DNA from: Paragorgia papillata
Lineage: Eukaryota > Cnidaria > Anthozoa > Scleralcyonacea > Coralliidae
Direction: 5' to 3'
Assembly (NCBI GenBank): GCA_035771165.1
Contig: JAWNZC010000322.1
Span: 10,119,001 to 10,183,000 of the forward strand
Length of the DNA stretch: 64,000 nucleotides
Shown: piece by piece, positions 22,446-33,763 of the stretch
How positions within the stretch are numbered: position 1 is the stretch's first letter
Layout: each line of letters opens with the position of its first letter
Notes under the pieces: generated by a model
The model's input: only the letters and a program-made list of their open reading frames with translations
What the model was told of the DNA's origin: nothing
Database searches by the model: none
Position numbers and translations under genes: made by a program

Positions 22446-23241
22446 CTGTGTTCGAGTATATAACTGGCGTAGAATTCTTCAAACTGCTTCATTGCGGTAA
22501 ACGCATGAACTTCCGATGACTGGTTATCATTCTTCTTAAACAATACTTTGCCCTGTTTAGTCCACACAAATTTGAAATGATATCTTCTCTTAAATTGCTT
22601 GTATTCGGCAAGGATCGCACGACATTTGGGGGTAAGGCTCTCGTTAATATACAGACGATTATCCTGACGATTATCCTGTGTGAAGCCAAGATCCAAAGCG
22701 CTCTTCGAGCTGAGTTTTCGTTTATTGTTGTAAATGGCATCCCTTGTGTCACGTCTAGTGAATTTAGCAATTATTGGCGGGATATTCCCCTCAGCTGTGG
22801 TCAAGCGATGGCTTATAGATATCTCAGACTCGTCAAGATCCAATTCTGGGACAATTAGTTGAACAACATTCTGGACGACAGTGTTAGTGTTTTCATCCCA
22901 AGTGACAGGAACTCCATGAATCTCAAGCAAATCTCGTCGTAAATACTGCTCCAAAACATCAACTCGATTTTTTAGCTGAGCATTCTTTTCACGAAGCTCT
23001 TTGTTCTCTGCCTTGAGCTAGAACCGAGAAAGTCTTGACTTTTCTTAATTTCATCTAGGTCGGTCTTGGTCATTCCCGAGTACTATAGAAAAAGATCGTT
23101 AATCTGTTCTGTTTGCTGTCTCAAACGTCGGTCTAAAAAATTTTCAAAATCACTGGGAAGGGATTGACTTTCTTCTCTTGAATCTTCTGAAATTTCGACG
23201 CTAAAATCGCTGGTCTTTGGGCTCTTCTTTTTGGGAGGCAT
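22439..23241 (-). pseudogene. L1-type ORF1 protein (Transposase_22-like), one stop and one frameshift
   Basis: Starts ATG at 23241 (MPPKKKSPKTSDFSVEI). A charged N-terminus, an in-frame TAG near 23083 and a shift near 23025 lead to a coiled coil (ENKELREKNAQLKNRVDVLE). An RRM-like domain follows: YLRRDLLEIHGVPVTWDEN, EISISHRLTTAEGN, PPIIAKFTRRDTRDAIYNNK, NRLYINESLTPKCRAILAEY and YHFKFVWTKQGKVLFKKND. This is the trimeric RNA-binding ORF1p of L1-like elements, which acts in the retrotransposition ribonucleoprotein. The last codons meet the foldback insertion. Confidence 0.85.
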
Positions 23242-23399
23242 TTTAATCCTGTTCTAGGGTATTACTAAAATGTATAGCTATAAATTCGGCGACTTATTCG
23301 GTGACTTAAACACTATGCAATCAATAATCAATCAACAGCGAGACGGAGCTCAAAATAACACGACTGTTCGCCACCACACCCTATCAAATCCCGTCAAAT

Positions 23400-23635
23400 C
23401 TCGTATTTCAACCGTGTTGAGTCTTTGACGTCACTTCCTGCGATTTATAGTAGCGGTTTCCGGAACATGTTATTTTAATGGCGGCCAATATACCTCGTAC
23501 GAAAACCGTAAAAAAAAAACAGGCTTCTCATGCACGGATTTGCTTCAAATTTGGCCAGTTCATTAAAAACGCCATATTCTTTACGAATATGTAAAAAAAA
23601 AACACAATACAAAAATTTGATCTCAGGGGCAGACA
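23400..23635. repeat. Terminal repeat, inverted partner of 15675-15910
   Basis: On the minus strand reads GCCCCTGAGATCAAATTTTT onward, matching 15675-15910 in order. The TTAA tip seen in the left copy is absent here; the next element starts 14 bp away. Confidence 0.65.
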
Positions 23636-24636
23636 AAAATCTTTGTAATAATGGGCAATTTGCATTATCGCAATGCATGCTGGTAGTTGAGGTACGGATT
23701 CACTTTCAGGGGAAATGGCCGGCGTCAGGCGAGCATTTCGCCTGAAAGATTAATTCACTGTTTTAGCGGGATTTTCTTTCCCGAATGAGAGATTTTTACT
23801 TCTCGTTAGGACAGGTAGGTTATGAACTATGTTTTGTGTAAATGGGAGCGAAATCGCTTTTGAAAACGGCGAGAAAATTACTTCAGAGTTGTCGATGGAG
23901 TGAAGAACGTTCGAACAAAACCATGCTTGAAGAAATAACTTTTGGCACATTTCTAGGTGAGTAAAGAAATCGATTGCTGTACAGTAAGCCATTTGGCCTC
24001 ACATTCATGCATATGTAGTAGATCTATTCAGATCGTATAGTTGATGCCCTTGTAAATGTCTCTTCTCTGCATTTTCGCTGGTTGAAATTGACAAGGCTTT
24101 GAAACAGCTCACGATCACTTGTTGTTGGAATAGCATCACCTCGTCAGGCTTTGTTTTGATTTGTTTTGCATGAAAAAAAAACTTGTTTCACTAGCCACTG
24201 TTGGTATTTTGCAAAAACTCCGAGTGCAAAGTGATTTCGGTTTCACTTGGGTTTTGGTCTTTGTTTTTCTTCTCTTCCCTTTTGTACTGGTGAAAATACT
24301 GTATACATTTTAGTGTGGTGTAAAATACAGTACAATAGGCTAAAATAATTGTTCTAACGTTAATTCTATTCGACTGTTGAGTCACAGAGCCCTAGTCGTC
24401 GTTTTTAACCTATAGCTATAAATTGATTCAATAATATAAACTGTAGTACTAAGAGTGGTTTTATTAACATGTAAAGAATGCACTGTAGGCATATATTTAA
24501 ACTGTTTGGTTGCAAGATCTGGATAGGAGGAAACAAACTGCTTGCCACTGAGCCAATCAGAGCACACAAATATTGAGTTGGATACTGGACCAGAGAAAAA
24601 TAAAATCTAATATGGTTATGATGAAATTTTGGCTCT

Positions 24637-24873
24637 ATGAGTCTAAGGGAGAAAGTAGAACAGCAAACATTTTCAGTTCAATGTTTCAAAAACAGTAATA
24701 AAAAATGGGAATTGCACACTGGGTTTCCAAATTATGAAACATTTTTTATGACTTTCTCAGTCCCACCTGTGAAAGACTGTAAAGATACAGTGGATCCAAT
24801 AACAGCCAAGTCAAAAGAAAATGGAAAAGTGGAGGACACTGTCACTGACACAGGCACTAATAATTTCCCTTAG
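24637..24873 (+). pseudogene. Possible transposase fragment (DDE_Tnp_4-associated N-region)
   Basis: The frame contains KKWELHTGFPNYETFFMTFS. A block of this shape (F-Y/H-T-G-x-P-x-Y-x-x-F) precedes the catalytic domain in HTH/THAP plus DDE_Tnp_4 proteins of animals. About 78 codons, then a stop; nothing catalytic follows. The position at the centre of a long-TIR element fits a gutted transposase gene, but the family call is tentative. Confidence 0.35.
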
Positions 24874-25079
24874 AAGAATTATTTTTATGCCTTTCTAGGC
24901 TTACAGTAGGTGTGGTCTGCTGGAGAAAGATCTGGTTATTTGACACAACATATCTGTAGTGTCACAAGTTTTGAGGATTTAGATAACATGGCTGGACTTC
25001 CTTCAAAACAGGTTAATGTCCATTCCCATTTGGCCCATACAAGAGTGCAAGGCACTGGCAGGACTGGCATATTGGTGTG

Positions 25080-25125
25080 TGTGTGTGGGGGGGGGGGGGG
25101 GGGGGGGCAGGGGGGGTCTGAGGGC
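25080..25125. repeat. Poly-G run
   Basis: GTGTGTGTGTGGG followed by about 24 G, then CAGGGGGG. Low complexity and prone to sequencing error. Confidence 0.9.
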
Positions 25126-25236
25126 ATGCTGTATATCGTAGACATTCTTTTTCAACAACATTCTTAGACATTTATAGGAAAATTCAATTAGCCATCATCA
25201 TGCAAGTGACTTAAGTTTTGCAGAATGCAACATGTT

Positions 25237-25732
25237 GATGTTATCAGTAGCGTAGTCAAGGGGGGTGGGGTTGGGTGGTCACCCCCCAATGGTCTCCAAG
25301 ACCGTTCTCGTGAAAAGTTTAAATCCATTGAGAAACTTGCAGGGGGGGCACATTGTTTAAAGGCCAAGTGAGTAGACTAGTAATGTGTTATATATTTAGC
25401 AGGCATGCTATGCTATAAATTACAATACTAAGGTCTATACAAAATGCCTCCAACTTGTTTTTACATTTACGACTGGTTTATAAATACATGTAAATCTAAA
25501 GATATTCTGATGTGTATCGTTCTATGTTCTGGTTTGATTCCAACAAAATTATGTAATTTATGGCTTTTGGATTACTGTACTCTTAAATTCTTGCCTCAAA
25601 ATGCAGGAAATAGTGTTTCAGAGACCGTAGAAATCCAAAATTTTCCAGGGGGCATGCTCCCCCCAACCCCTAGGAATTTGAGGTTCTTGCCCCCCCAAAA
25701 CTCAAGACCCTGGCTATGCCACTGGATGTTAT
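25237..25732. mobile_element. hAT-type MITE with 8-bp target duplication
   Basis: The element runs 25245-25724 from CAGTAGCGTAGTCAAGG to CCTGGCTATGCCACTG. It is flanked by GATGTTAT at 25237-25244 and 25725-25732. TIRs of this CAGTGGCGTAGCC type and an exact 8-bp duplication are hAT hallmarks. No transposase inside; it is nested in the 3.17-kb element. Confidence 0.88.
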
Positions 25733-27128
25733 TAATAAACATGGAAATATATCTGCAATTTTGCTAACATTAATTATTCTTTCCCCGGCCTGTTTCTCAT
25801 CAAATTTCACACTAACGGTCTGTGTGACAAATAGGGGCAGCTTGCCCCCCCCCTGTAGCTGGTGCCACAGGCACAGATCACAGATTAGACTTTGTAAAAA
25901 AACCCACAAAGTCCCCAAGTTTTAAATGCAAAGAGTTATTATTGGATATCTAATTCAGACTTACAGTTTAATTAGAAATTTACAGCATTCAGCTAGCTAC
26001 CTAACAGTTTAAATATCTGCCTACAGTTTATATAATATTGAATCAATTTATAGCTATAGGTTAAAAACGACGACTAGGGCTCTGTGACTCAACAGTCGAA
26101 TAGAATTAACGTTAGAACAATTATTTTAGCCTATTGTACTGTATTTTACACCACACTAAAATGTATACAGTATTTTCACCAGTACAAAAGGGAAGAGAAG
26201 AAAAACAAAGACCAAAACCCAAGTGAAACCGAAATCACTTTGCACTCGGAGTTTTTGCAAAATACCAACAGTGGCTAGTGAAACAAGTTTTTTTTTCATG
26301 CAAAACAAATCAAAACAAAGCCTGACGAGGTGATGCTATTCCAACAACAAGTGATCGTGAGCTGTTTCAAAGCCTTGTCAATTTCAACCAGCGAAAATGC
26401 AGAGAAGAGACATTTACAAGGGCATCAACTATACGATCTGAATAGATCTACTACATATGCATGAATGTGAGGCCAAATGGCTTACTGTACAGCAATCGAT
26501 TTCTTTACTCACCTAGAAATGTGCAAAAAGTTCTTTCTTCAAGCATGGTTTTGTTCGAACGTTCTTCACCCCATCGACAACTCTGAAGTAATTTTCTCGC
26601 CAGTATCAAAAGCAGTTTCGCTCCCATTTACACAAAACATAGTTCATAACCTACCTGTCCTAACGAGAAGTAAAAATTTCTCATTCGGGAAAGAAAATCC
26701 CGCTAAAACAGTGAATTAATCTTTCAGGCGAAATGCTCGCCTGACGCCGGCCATTTCCCCTGAAAGTGAATCCGTACCTCAACTACCAGCATGCATTGCG
26801 ATAATGCAAATTGCCCATTACGCATGCAGAGCGTAGCCATATGGCAAAGATTAAAAAGAGGGGATAATCACGTGCCAAGACCTCCGTAAGAACAAGGATA
26901 TAGAAATTACAAGATGTGACTTAAAGGAAGAGAAACTGTTTCTTATTTTGCATATCGTATATAGTTTAGTTTTGTAAAAGTGACAACACAAACAACATTA
27001 AGTTTGCTGTTAGTTTGACTTTGTATTTTATTTATACTGTACTGTATTAAACCTTTCCCTGAATATAGTGAAGTCTGACCAAGGTTTTTACTGGAAAGGT
27101 GGGCGCTAATTCGAAAGGAACGCTTATA

Positions 27129-29056
27129 TTAAGGCTCTTTTCCATTACGTGCGCTGTCCGCGCATGCGGAGTCACAGGGGAGCCTACTCACTAACTTTGG
27201 GGCGCGTGAAATCACGTCAAGGACTGGGGAGAGTACGTCAAGCCAGGGGGAGAGAAGACGACGGGCATATAATAGAGATAAAGAGAAAGGATAAAACATC
27301 ATAAGTTGTGAACTTTTGAATCGTCCCAAACAACGGTTACTTAGCCAAGTATTGAATTAATTTAATTATTACAAGATCCTTAGCATCAAGCTTAACTCAC
27401 TTAGGAACTGCTTCCTGAAGAAACCTCTAACATTTTGTTTCTTCAGTCGAAAATCAAAATACGTTTGTTTCGGCGGATGTGTTCCATACGTAGATGGGTC
27501 CCATTGCGTCAGAATACAAGATCGTTGTATGCTGGTTATTTTTATTTTAAGTTCGCTAATTCTTATCAGGTTGATGTAGCCCCAACGTTTCTCTTTCTTC
27601 TCGGTTTTACCATGTACTACGGCCTTCTTCATTTGCCTTGTAAAGGGGAAAACTCGCTTCAGTAATCTTTAAAGCTCGCGAGGTTTGCTAATATAAGATT
27701 CGGAAGGCAACTTAAAAGATTGTCGACAATTTCGCAAAGAATAATGGAATTGGTTTCACTTTGCAAATACATTTGCCATAGCCTGTATTTATAAACAAGT
27801 AAACAGCAAGTTTTTTGTCATCTGTTAAACTGAAAAAGACAAAAACAAAACAAAAACGAAAAGTTTGAACGGCTGCCAAAAGATTAACCTGCGTGCAGAA
27901 CTGATATTACATGTTGACGTTAGTTAGATATAGAGTCTGCGAATCAGAGGCGGAAGCTTGTTCTGTCACGTGGGTTTCCCCACAAAAGTGGGGAAAGCAT
28001 TTGATTAGTCAATTACTAAATATGCATAATTAATGTTATTTATGACAAAAGTTGTTTCCGAAGGAATAAGCATTGCGTGTATCGATCTTGGGAACCTCGA
28101 AGGTGAAGCTTTTGATGTTGTGTGTAAGTTATACATCATTTTACAAATGAAATTGAGATCAGCTTGTTGCTCAGCATGGTCTTGATGTTTCTGTAAAAAC
28201 CATCAGACGTTCAGTGTTGTTTTTCTGCGGGGATTCTGTGTTGGTGAATACACAACACAGTATGAGCGGCTTGTGATGAAGAAATTTAAACCATCAGAGC
28301 AAAGCTGTTGTCGTCTCTGTAAACCAAACGTTTTGTGGAGGTTTTCGTTTGATACATCGTCAAACGTCTGCCGTCCAATTCATCAACGAGCGGTAAATGT
28401 GCTTGGATACGTGTTGTGCCACAAAATAGAGGTTCTCAATATCCTCCATAACGTTAAAATATCGTCTTCCAAGCACAAGATTATTTAACATCGCCTTCGC
28501 GAAATATGAAACGCATTCTAGCATGTTTAATATTCAGTGTAATTATTCTAAAAAACCCACGTGACTAGAACAAGCTTTCTGTCTCTGATTCGCAGACTCT
28601 ATATAAAACTAACGTCAACATGTAATACGAATCTGCACGCAGGCTAGCAAAAGATTAGGTAAGCCGTAAAGCCGACAAATTAAATAAACTTGTTATAAAC
28701 ACATTGTTATTATATAACAAAAGTAAATTATGGCGTCGAAATTTTAAACGTTTTTACTTGTAGGTGAAAATACTTACCAGTGTACTAATGTAAGATGCCG
28801 ATGTGGGAACCAACTACTTATGGAACACATGCCTACATCATCAATAAATGTTTCATCCCTTCTCTTTATCTGTATACAAATGCCCGTGATAGGCCCGACG
28901 TCTTCTCCCCCCCTGGCTTGACTTACTCGCCCCAGTCCTTGACATGATTTCATGCGCCTCAAAGTTTGTTCAGTTCGCTTTGGAAGTTGAAAATTTCCAA
29001 CTGTTAAAGCCCGCTCCGCCCGCAGGCAAAGCGCACGTAATGGAAAACAGCCTTTA
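27129..29056. mobile_element. 1.9-kb TIR element, TTA target duplication, Harbinger-like
   Basis: TIRs AGGCTCTTTTCCATTACGTG at 27132 and CACGTAATGGAAAACAGCCT ending 29053, flanked by TTA on both sides. The subterminal halves also pair (GTCAAGGACTGGGGAG with CCCCAGTCCTTGAC). A 3-bp TTA/TAA duplication fits PIF/Harbinger. No transposase is recognised. A second element is nested inside. Confidence 0.75.
27877..28657. mobile_element. 761-bp MULE-like element, 10-bp target duplication
   Basis: Element 27887-28647. Ends ACCTGCGTGCAG and CTGCACGCAGGCTAG; direct flanks CAAAAGATTA at 27877-27886 and 28648-28657. The arms pair imperfectly inward (TGACGTTAGTT, GAGTCTGCGAATCAGAG, CACGTGGGTTT). A 9-10-bp duplication suggests Mutator-like. 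Nested in the Harbinger-like element. Confidence 0.82.
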
Positions 29057-29134
29057 ATAGCGTGGATGCTTATCCGAGGAAGTATACGGTATCCAATTAA
29101 ACGGTTTCTCTGATAGGTTGTTTCTTTTGCTTAC

Positions 29135-29248
29135 CAGTGGTACAAGCTCCTATTAGCTTAAGGACATTAGGATGTGAATCTCTATTTACTTCTTTCAAGA
29201 TATCTAATTCAGCCAAGAGATCTGATTTTTGTAGGTTAGTTGTTTCAT
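29135..29248 (-). CDS. RTK-A kinase exon, helix C
   Basis: A 114-nt exon with a TTTTTCAG acceptor and GTAAGC donor. It reads ETTNLQKSDLLAELDILKEV, then NRDSHPNVLKLIGACTT. The Glu of LLAELDIL is the helix C residue that salt-bridges the beta3 Lys. HPNVLKLIGACT is the usual beta4 segment. Split codons at both ends (C|AT = His; G|AA = Glu) join the flanking exons in frame. Confidence 0.9.
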
Positions 29249-29439
29249 CTGAAAAACAAAAATTAAAAAACTATATAAAAATAAAAAATTTAAATTTAAA
29301 AATAGAAATAAAAATAAGAAAATATAAAATTAAAAATACAAAAAAAAACCACAACACTGTCAATTTGCTTAGTTACCAACGTTAGTGTTTTTAGCTTGAA
29401 GTTTGTAAAGTTTTGTTTGTTTTATAGCTGTACAAACAC

Positions 29440-29500
29440 ATCCTTGCGAATGCCAGCCGGACGCTTAAACCATTGAGCCACTGGAACTCAGATGGCAGAC
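29440..29500 (-). repeat. Possible SINE remnant (A-box-like)
   Basis: On the minus strand CCAGTGGCTCAATGGTTTAA resembles a tRNA A box (TGGCTCAATGG). No B box follows at tRNA spacing. A similar stretch (GGGCCAATGGTTTAGACTTG, plus strand) occurs near 29644. Weak evidence. Confidence 0.3.
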
Positions 29501-29733
29501 TGCATGAGCTCGTTTACAATATTTATATACCTGGGAACTAGTCAAACCGTACGTGTTTTACAAGTACATGTTGGGCAACAGTTCGTATTGTGTTAGTTTA
29601 TTTTCAGTAAACGAAACATTTATTTGCTACAACGCTAGTAGGTGGGCCAATGGTTTAGACTTGAATAGACTGCATGTTTGTGAACTGAGCAAAAAATTAC
29701 TATTGTTTATAAACCTATGTGAAATTTTCTTAC

Positions 29734-29913
29734 GTTTTAACATTTTTACAGCAATTGTTTCTGAATCGTCTTTTCCCTGAAAATACAACCCCTGTTTTAC
29801 AATCCCAAACTGTCCTTCACCAAGTTTTTTATCGAGAATTGTAAGACTTTCTCGTGAAATTTCCCAGTCGCTTGCTACTTCAACATAAAATACTTGCACT
29901 TCCTCTGATGAAT
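29734..29913 (-). CDS. RTK-A exon, juxtamembrane end and N-lobe (G-loop, AVK)
   Basis: A 180-nt exon with an ATTTTAG acceptor and GTAAGA donor. It reads EVQVFYVEVASDWEISRESL, then KKLGEGQFGIVKQG and ETIAVKMLK. GEGQFG is the glycine-rich ATP loop and AVK carries the ATP-anchoring Lys. DWEISRESL is the typical stretch just before the kinase domain of receptor tyrosine kinases. Both split codons agree with neighbours. It is the best-defined N-lobe exon of this gene. Confidence 0.92.
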
Positions 29914-30228
29914 CTAAAATAGAAAGAAAACAAATAATCAAGAAATTTAAACGTTTCTTTACTGCAAAATGTTGGTCGCACACATGCTTCATGTATTTAG
30001 CCACACGCTTTTTGGCGGTTTTATATTTATATATAAGCTGCCGGTGCAAGACAAGACAAGAAAGAATATGAACAGATAAGAAAAGCAAAGGAATGATAAG
30101 AAAATTATAGGAAAAAGATAAAGAAAAAATGAGAAAAATATATACTCAGTTATTAGTATGAAATTATATATATATATATATAATATATATATATGAATTC
30201 GGTTTAGTTTTGTAAGCACTATACTTAC

Positions 30229-30322
30229 CACTTGTAGTAGCTAGTGGTACTTGTGCTTGTGCTTGTAAAGGATTATTCTGTGGCGCAGAAGTGTCTGTAA
30301 TTCTGTGCATCTCATGAAATGC
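30229..30322 (-). CDS. RTK-A juxtamembrane linker exon (5' boundary uncertain)
   Basis: A strong donor (AGTG|GTAAGT) whose leftover G completes Asp with the next exon. The frame reads TSAPQNNPLQAQAQVPLATT before the join. The acceptor may be TTAAAAG at 30323, adding AFHEMHRITD, or ATTACAG at 30295. Low-complexity linker, no domain. Expected between the membrane and the kinase. No transmembrane exon was found upstream. Confidence 0.55.
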
Positions 30323-30357
30323 CTTTTAAAAAATAAGAGATTTATGTTTAAGCAGAT

Positions 30358-30588
30358 GATGATGATAAAGTTGTTGATGATGATGAAAGTGAAGATATGA
30401 TGATGATGATGATGATAATGATGATCAGCAGATGATGATCAGCAGATGATGATCAGCAGATGATGATGATGATAAAGTTGTTGATGATGATGAAAGTGAA
30501 GATATGATGATGATGATCAGCAGATGACGATCAGCAGATGATGATGCTGATAAAGTTGTTGATGATCACGATAGTGAATCTAGATGAT

Positions 30589-30633
<45 letters not shown>

Positions 30634-30640
30634 GATCAGC
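30358..30640. repeat. (GATGAT)n / GATCAGCA microsatellite cluster
   Basis: GATGATGAT runs mixed with repeated GATGATCAGCA and ATAAAGTTGTTGATGATGA blocks. The same motif family recurs at 32208-32295 inside the BEL/Pao gag. Confidence 0.9.
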
Positions 30641-30972
30641 AGACGATGATGATTGTTTAGTAGACGATAGCTCCACTCGATATTGGTAACAACAAAACTT
30701 TATTTAACACAACAAAACAAAACAAAACAAAACAAAACAAAACAAAATAGACTTTCTCTTGGAACTTCAGTACTCGTCGCTCCTAAACATTCCCCCTCCC
30801 CACACTGTGAGGCTGTGGCCAGTTTGTCTGGTACTGCTTCCAATCAACAACACGATGCCTGCCAGTTACCTCTCTTGGGCAGGTTTGAACGTTGATCGTT
30901 TTTGAGAACTGACGATCGTTGCTCTCAATATCAATCTGTAATGGCATTGATTTGAAGTTTCCACAGAATCAC

Positions 30973-31340
30973 TCAGGACATGTACTTGCACATTCTGCAC
31001 ATTCTGGGTTTAGACTTGCTTGTTGTCAAGGTAACACCAGTCTGGCTTTGTACCCCCTCCCGTGGGGGACTTTGGTCGTTCTCATTGCTTGGTGGCTTTG
31101 GATTTGGCTTCTTGTTACTATGCTCAGGATCATAAAGTAATCGATGAAGAGTGAGTTGACATCCATCAATCTCACATTGGTGGGATCTTCTACAATCTTT
31201 TCCATGGTGTTCAGCAGAAAGGCAACGAAGACACAACTGCTTTTCTTTGGCGATCTTCCATCGTTCAATTACAGAACCATCCTCAGAGAAACATGAGAAC
31301 ATTTTTATATTATCGGTATCCCGAAGGTGCGAGTCCAAAT
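30973..31340 (-). pseudogene. BEL/Pao gag, zinc-knuckle part
   Basis: Reads FSEDGSVIERWKIAKEKQL, CLRCLSAEHHGKDCRRSHQC, then CEIDGCQLTLHRLLYD. The RW-x-A-K-x-x-x-LC-x-x-CL...H..K.C.....C...GC...HH/RLL pattern is the zinc-finger region between gag and protease in BEL/Pao retrotransposons. No protease or RT follows. The matching upstream part is at 31990-32375, about 650 bp away. Confidence 0.82.
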
Positions 31341-31343
31341 CCC

Positions 31344-31989
31344 GCTCGAATCAGCCGAAACTTTTCGGTTAAAGTGCCCTTAACCCCAATTTTTTTTTAA
31401 ATCTTAAAAAAATTGTAATATGTTTCTGAGTAGTTCTTCGAAAAAAAATTTGGATTTTGTTGAATTCCCTGTGGTTCACGACCGCGCAAGCAAAAAACTG
31501 GGGAGAGCACAATTTGTGACGTAGATTCCGGAACGCCCGAGAAATATGATCAACATCGTGTTGTTTATGATCCATTTCAACATGCATTCACAGGAGCAAT
31601 AGGAGTGGAAGCTCTTTACAAGCAGTTTAAACCTTAAGTATAAAGATGAAATCGCGTGACGCGTGAATATGTTTCTTTTTATTATAAATAGGACGAGCAA
31701 TTTTAAAGCACAAAGCAATTATGTTTAATAGATTAATTTGGAGGGACTATTTGTTTACCACGTTTTTGAATCCGTCTGTGGCGGATTTTCTACCACTTTT
31801 GGCTTTATAAACCTAAAGATCTTGCAACTTTTCACAATATCATGTACTCTGCCCGATGACAATAGGAGTTCTGATATGAAAAACTCGGAAATGGATTTCA
31901 TACGAGATCAAAGGGAAGAAGACAAATAGCCGAGTAAAGCTGGCTACCGGCCACCGCTAACGATTATATTTCCAGCAACTATTACGATG
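31344..31989. other. Sequence separating the two BEL/Pao gag pieces
   Basis: Contains a TTAAAGTGCCC start at 31371 like the repeats at 15675 and 39157, and a tRNA-B-box-like GAGTCCAAATCCCGC near 31328. Probably an insertion; the right boundary is unclear. No gene seen. Confidence 0.4.
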
Positions 31990-32375
31990 AACTGAAGCTC
32001 TTTCTTTTCAGAACAGAACATGCAGTGGGGCTTCGTATTTCCTGAGAATCCTGAAGGATAATATTGGTTTTGATAGTTCTGCTTTCCATCTTTTCCTATT
32101 AGGTAGGATCGTGATTTTCTCCTATCACATCTTGAATCTCCATTCTGCTCCAATCCCCGAGCCATTTCAGCAGCCTCTACTTTGATAGTTACTTCTTCTT
32201 TTATCCACTGATGGTGATGATAATGATGATCAGCAGATGATGATGATAATAATGATGATGATAAAGTTGTTGTTGATGATGATGATGATGATGATTCATT
32301 GTAAGGATCGCACGTTAAACGCTTAGGTTTACTGAACCGTCCCGAAGGATTATATCCCAATAAGGCCCACAACAA
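31990..32375 (-). pseudogene. BEL/Pao gag, upstream part with repeat expansion
   Basis: Reads KRLTCDPYNE, a serine/threonine-rich run encoded by a GAT/CAT microsatellite, HHQWIKEEVTIKVEAAEMAR, and HCMFCSEKK. CxFC...KK is the start of the BEL/Pao cysteine motif that continues in the 30973-31340 piece. The microsatellite (32208-32295) is read in frame as Ser/Thr. Confidence 0.65.
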
Positions 32376-32976
32376 GCGATACGGTTAAGGTCGAAGGCAA
32401 TCGTTTTTACTCTCGCTCAGGACAGCAAGCAAAAACTAAAATAACACGAGACAAAGGCCAAGGCTATTTACAGAATATTTAAAATGCAAAGTTTAAACAA
32501 ACAATCGAACATTAACAAGACGCCTGCTTAGGCGTTCACTCGGGCTACTCATAGCAATGCAGCTTGGCATAGTCTATGCACGAAACAGTGCAACAGCGTG
32601 CACATATTAAGCGTTTGTTAAAAAGTACAAAATAACCTACAGTGCTAGATTCGGTAGATTCAAGCGATCATTTGACAAGCCCGGTAACTTAGCTGCCAGT
32701 TCACCAGCCGTTAGTGCAAAAGCTGGATTGAATGAGCTACAAGACCGGCAACACATTGGTTTTGTGGTTAACCTATATGTTTTTTTTAATTGTTCTTGAC
32801 GTGGAAATAGATAATGGATACAGGGCTTGTTTCTTAAAAATGGAATTCTCAAAATTGTAAATTAATATGGAAATCTCATTTGTTATTGTGTTTGGTTTTA
32901 GCGCCTAACCCTGTTTATAAGTCATAAATAATTTCTTCGTTTAATATATAAGAGTAAATGGTTACTAATATTTCTA

Positions 32977-33521
32977 AAATTCATTAATAATTCATGAGGA
33001 AAGCACAAAGAAAAATCATGAGCGTATCGGATCTATATATGTGATATAGACTCGCTCTAAGTTTCTCGCTGGTTTTTAACGGCTGAGATAAGCTTAATTT
33101 TCAAAATTACTACGCCAATGAACGTATGAAGTGATTCTTTTTAGAAGCCATTTAAAAACCTTGCAGTACGGGCTTTATCGGCTCTAAAACACTCGGCTGT
33201 CACCTCGTGTTTTATATCCGATAAAGCCCTCCTGCGCGGTTTATAAGTAATAGATAAAGCATGAGCAGCCGATCTGTATCTGATTTACAAGGCGAGCCGT
33301 AGTAAATCAGATACAGATCGGCTGCGAATGCTTTATCGTACTTATCAAATGGACGCATCTAAATAGTCATGTTTTCAAACTATTTTTCAAGTTGGAGTGA
33401 TTTTAGCTAAGTAAATTGAGGGAAAAGTTTATGTAAATCAGGACGATTCTGTATCCAATTTACAACCTCTGCTACGGTATTGATTTCTTTTGTGTTTTCC
33501 TCATGAATTATTAATGAATTT
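32977..33521. mobile_element. 545-bp MITE, family recurring at 50369 and 60825
   Basis: TIRs AAATTCATTAATAATTCATG and CATGAATTATTAATGAATTT. The interior includes a strong hairpin (CAGCCGATCTGTATCTGATT with its complement, 33268-33330). Related left ends (ATTCATGAGGAAAACACAAA) occur at 50379 and, diverged, near 60840. Confidence 0.75.
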
Positions 33522-33763
33522 GATAAATAGTACATATACATCAATAAGTAAAATACGATTGTACATTAAAATTTCTATATTCTAAAGTGTCCATAAGCTA
33601 GACTGCTTATTCCATCCGCTAAAAAGTATCGTTTGTCGTCATAACAGCTTAACGATCTCTTATTGATCTCATAACTACCTAGGTCATGCATGGTTCATGC
33701 TACGGGATGCTCTTCATTTTATGACTCATCTGCTTTGCCTCTAACAGAACAGATTTGTAGTCG

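Larger units (their letters stand above)
23649..26820. mobile_element. 3.17-kb element with about 780-bp terminal inverted repeats, TA duplication
   Basis: Starts ATGGGCAATTTGCATTATCG at 23651 and ends with its complement at 26818, flanked by TA on both sides. The arms extend inward to about 24446 and 26020 with few mismatches. Identical 64-residue frames read outward-in on both arms, which only reflects the duplication. The central part holds a possible transposase fragment, a poly-G run and a nested hAT MITE. Confidence 0.85.

Noticed and set aside
24191..26278. Identical 64-residue ORFs at 24191-24385 and 26084-26278 as a duplicated gene
   Set aside because: They are the same stretch in two arms of a long-TIR element and show no domain.
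29989..30231. Hydrophobic minus-strand ORF as the RTK-A transmembrane segment
   Set aside because: It is read from AT-rich intron with TATATA runs, overlaps the exon donor at 30229 and cannot join the kinase frame.
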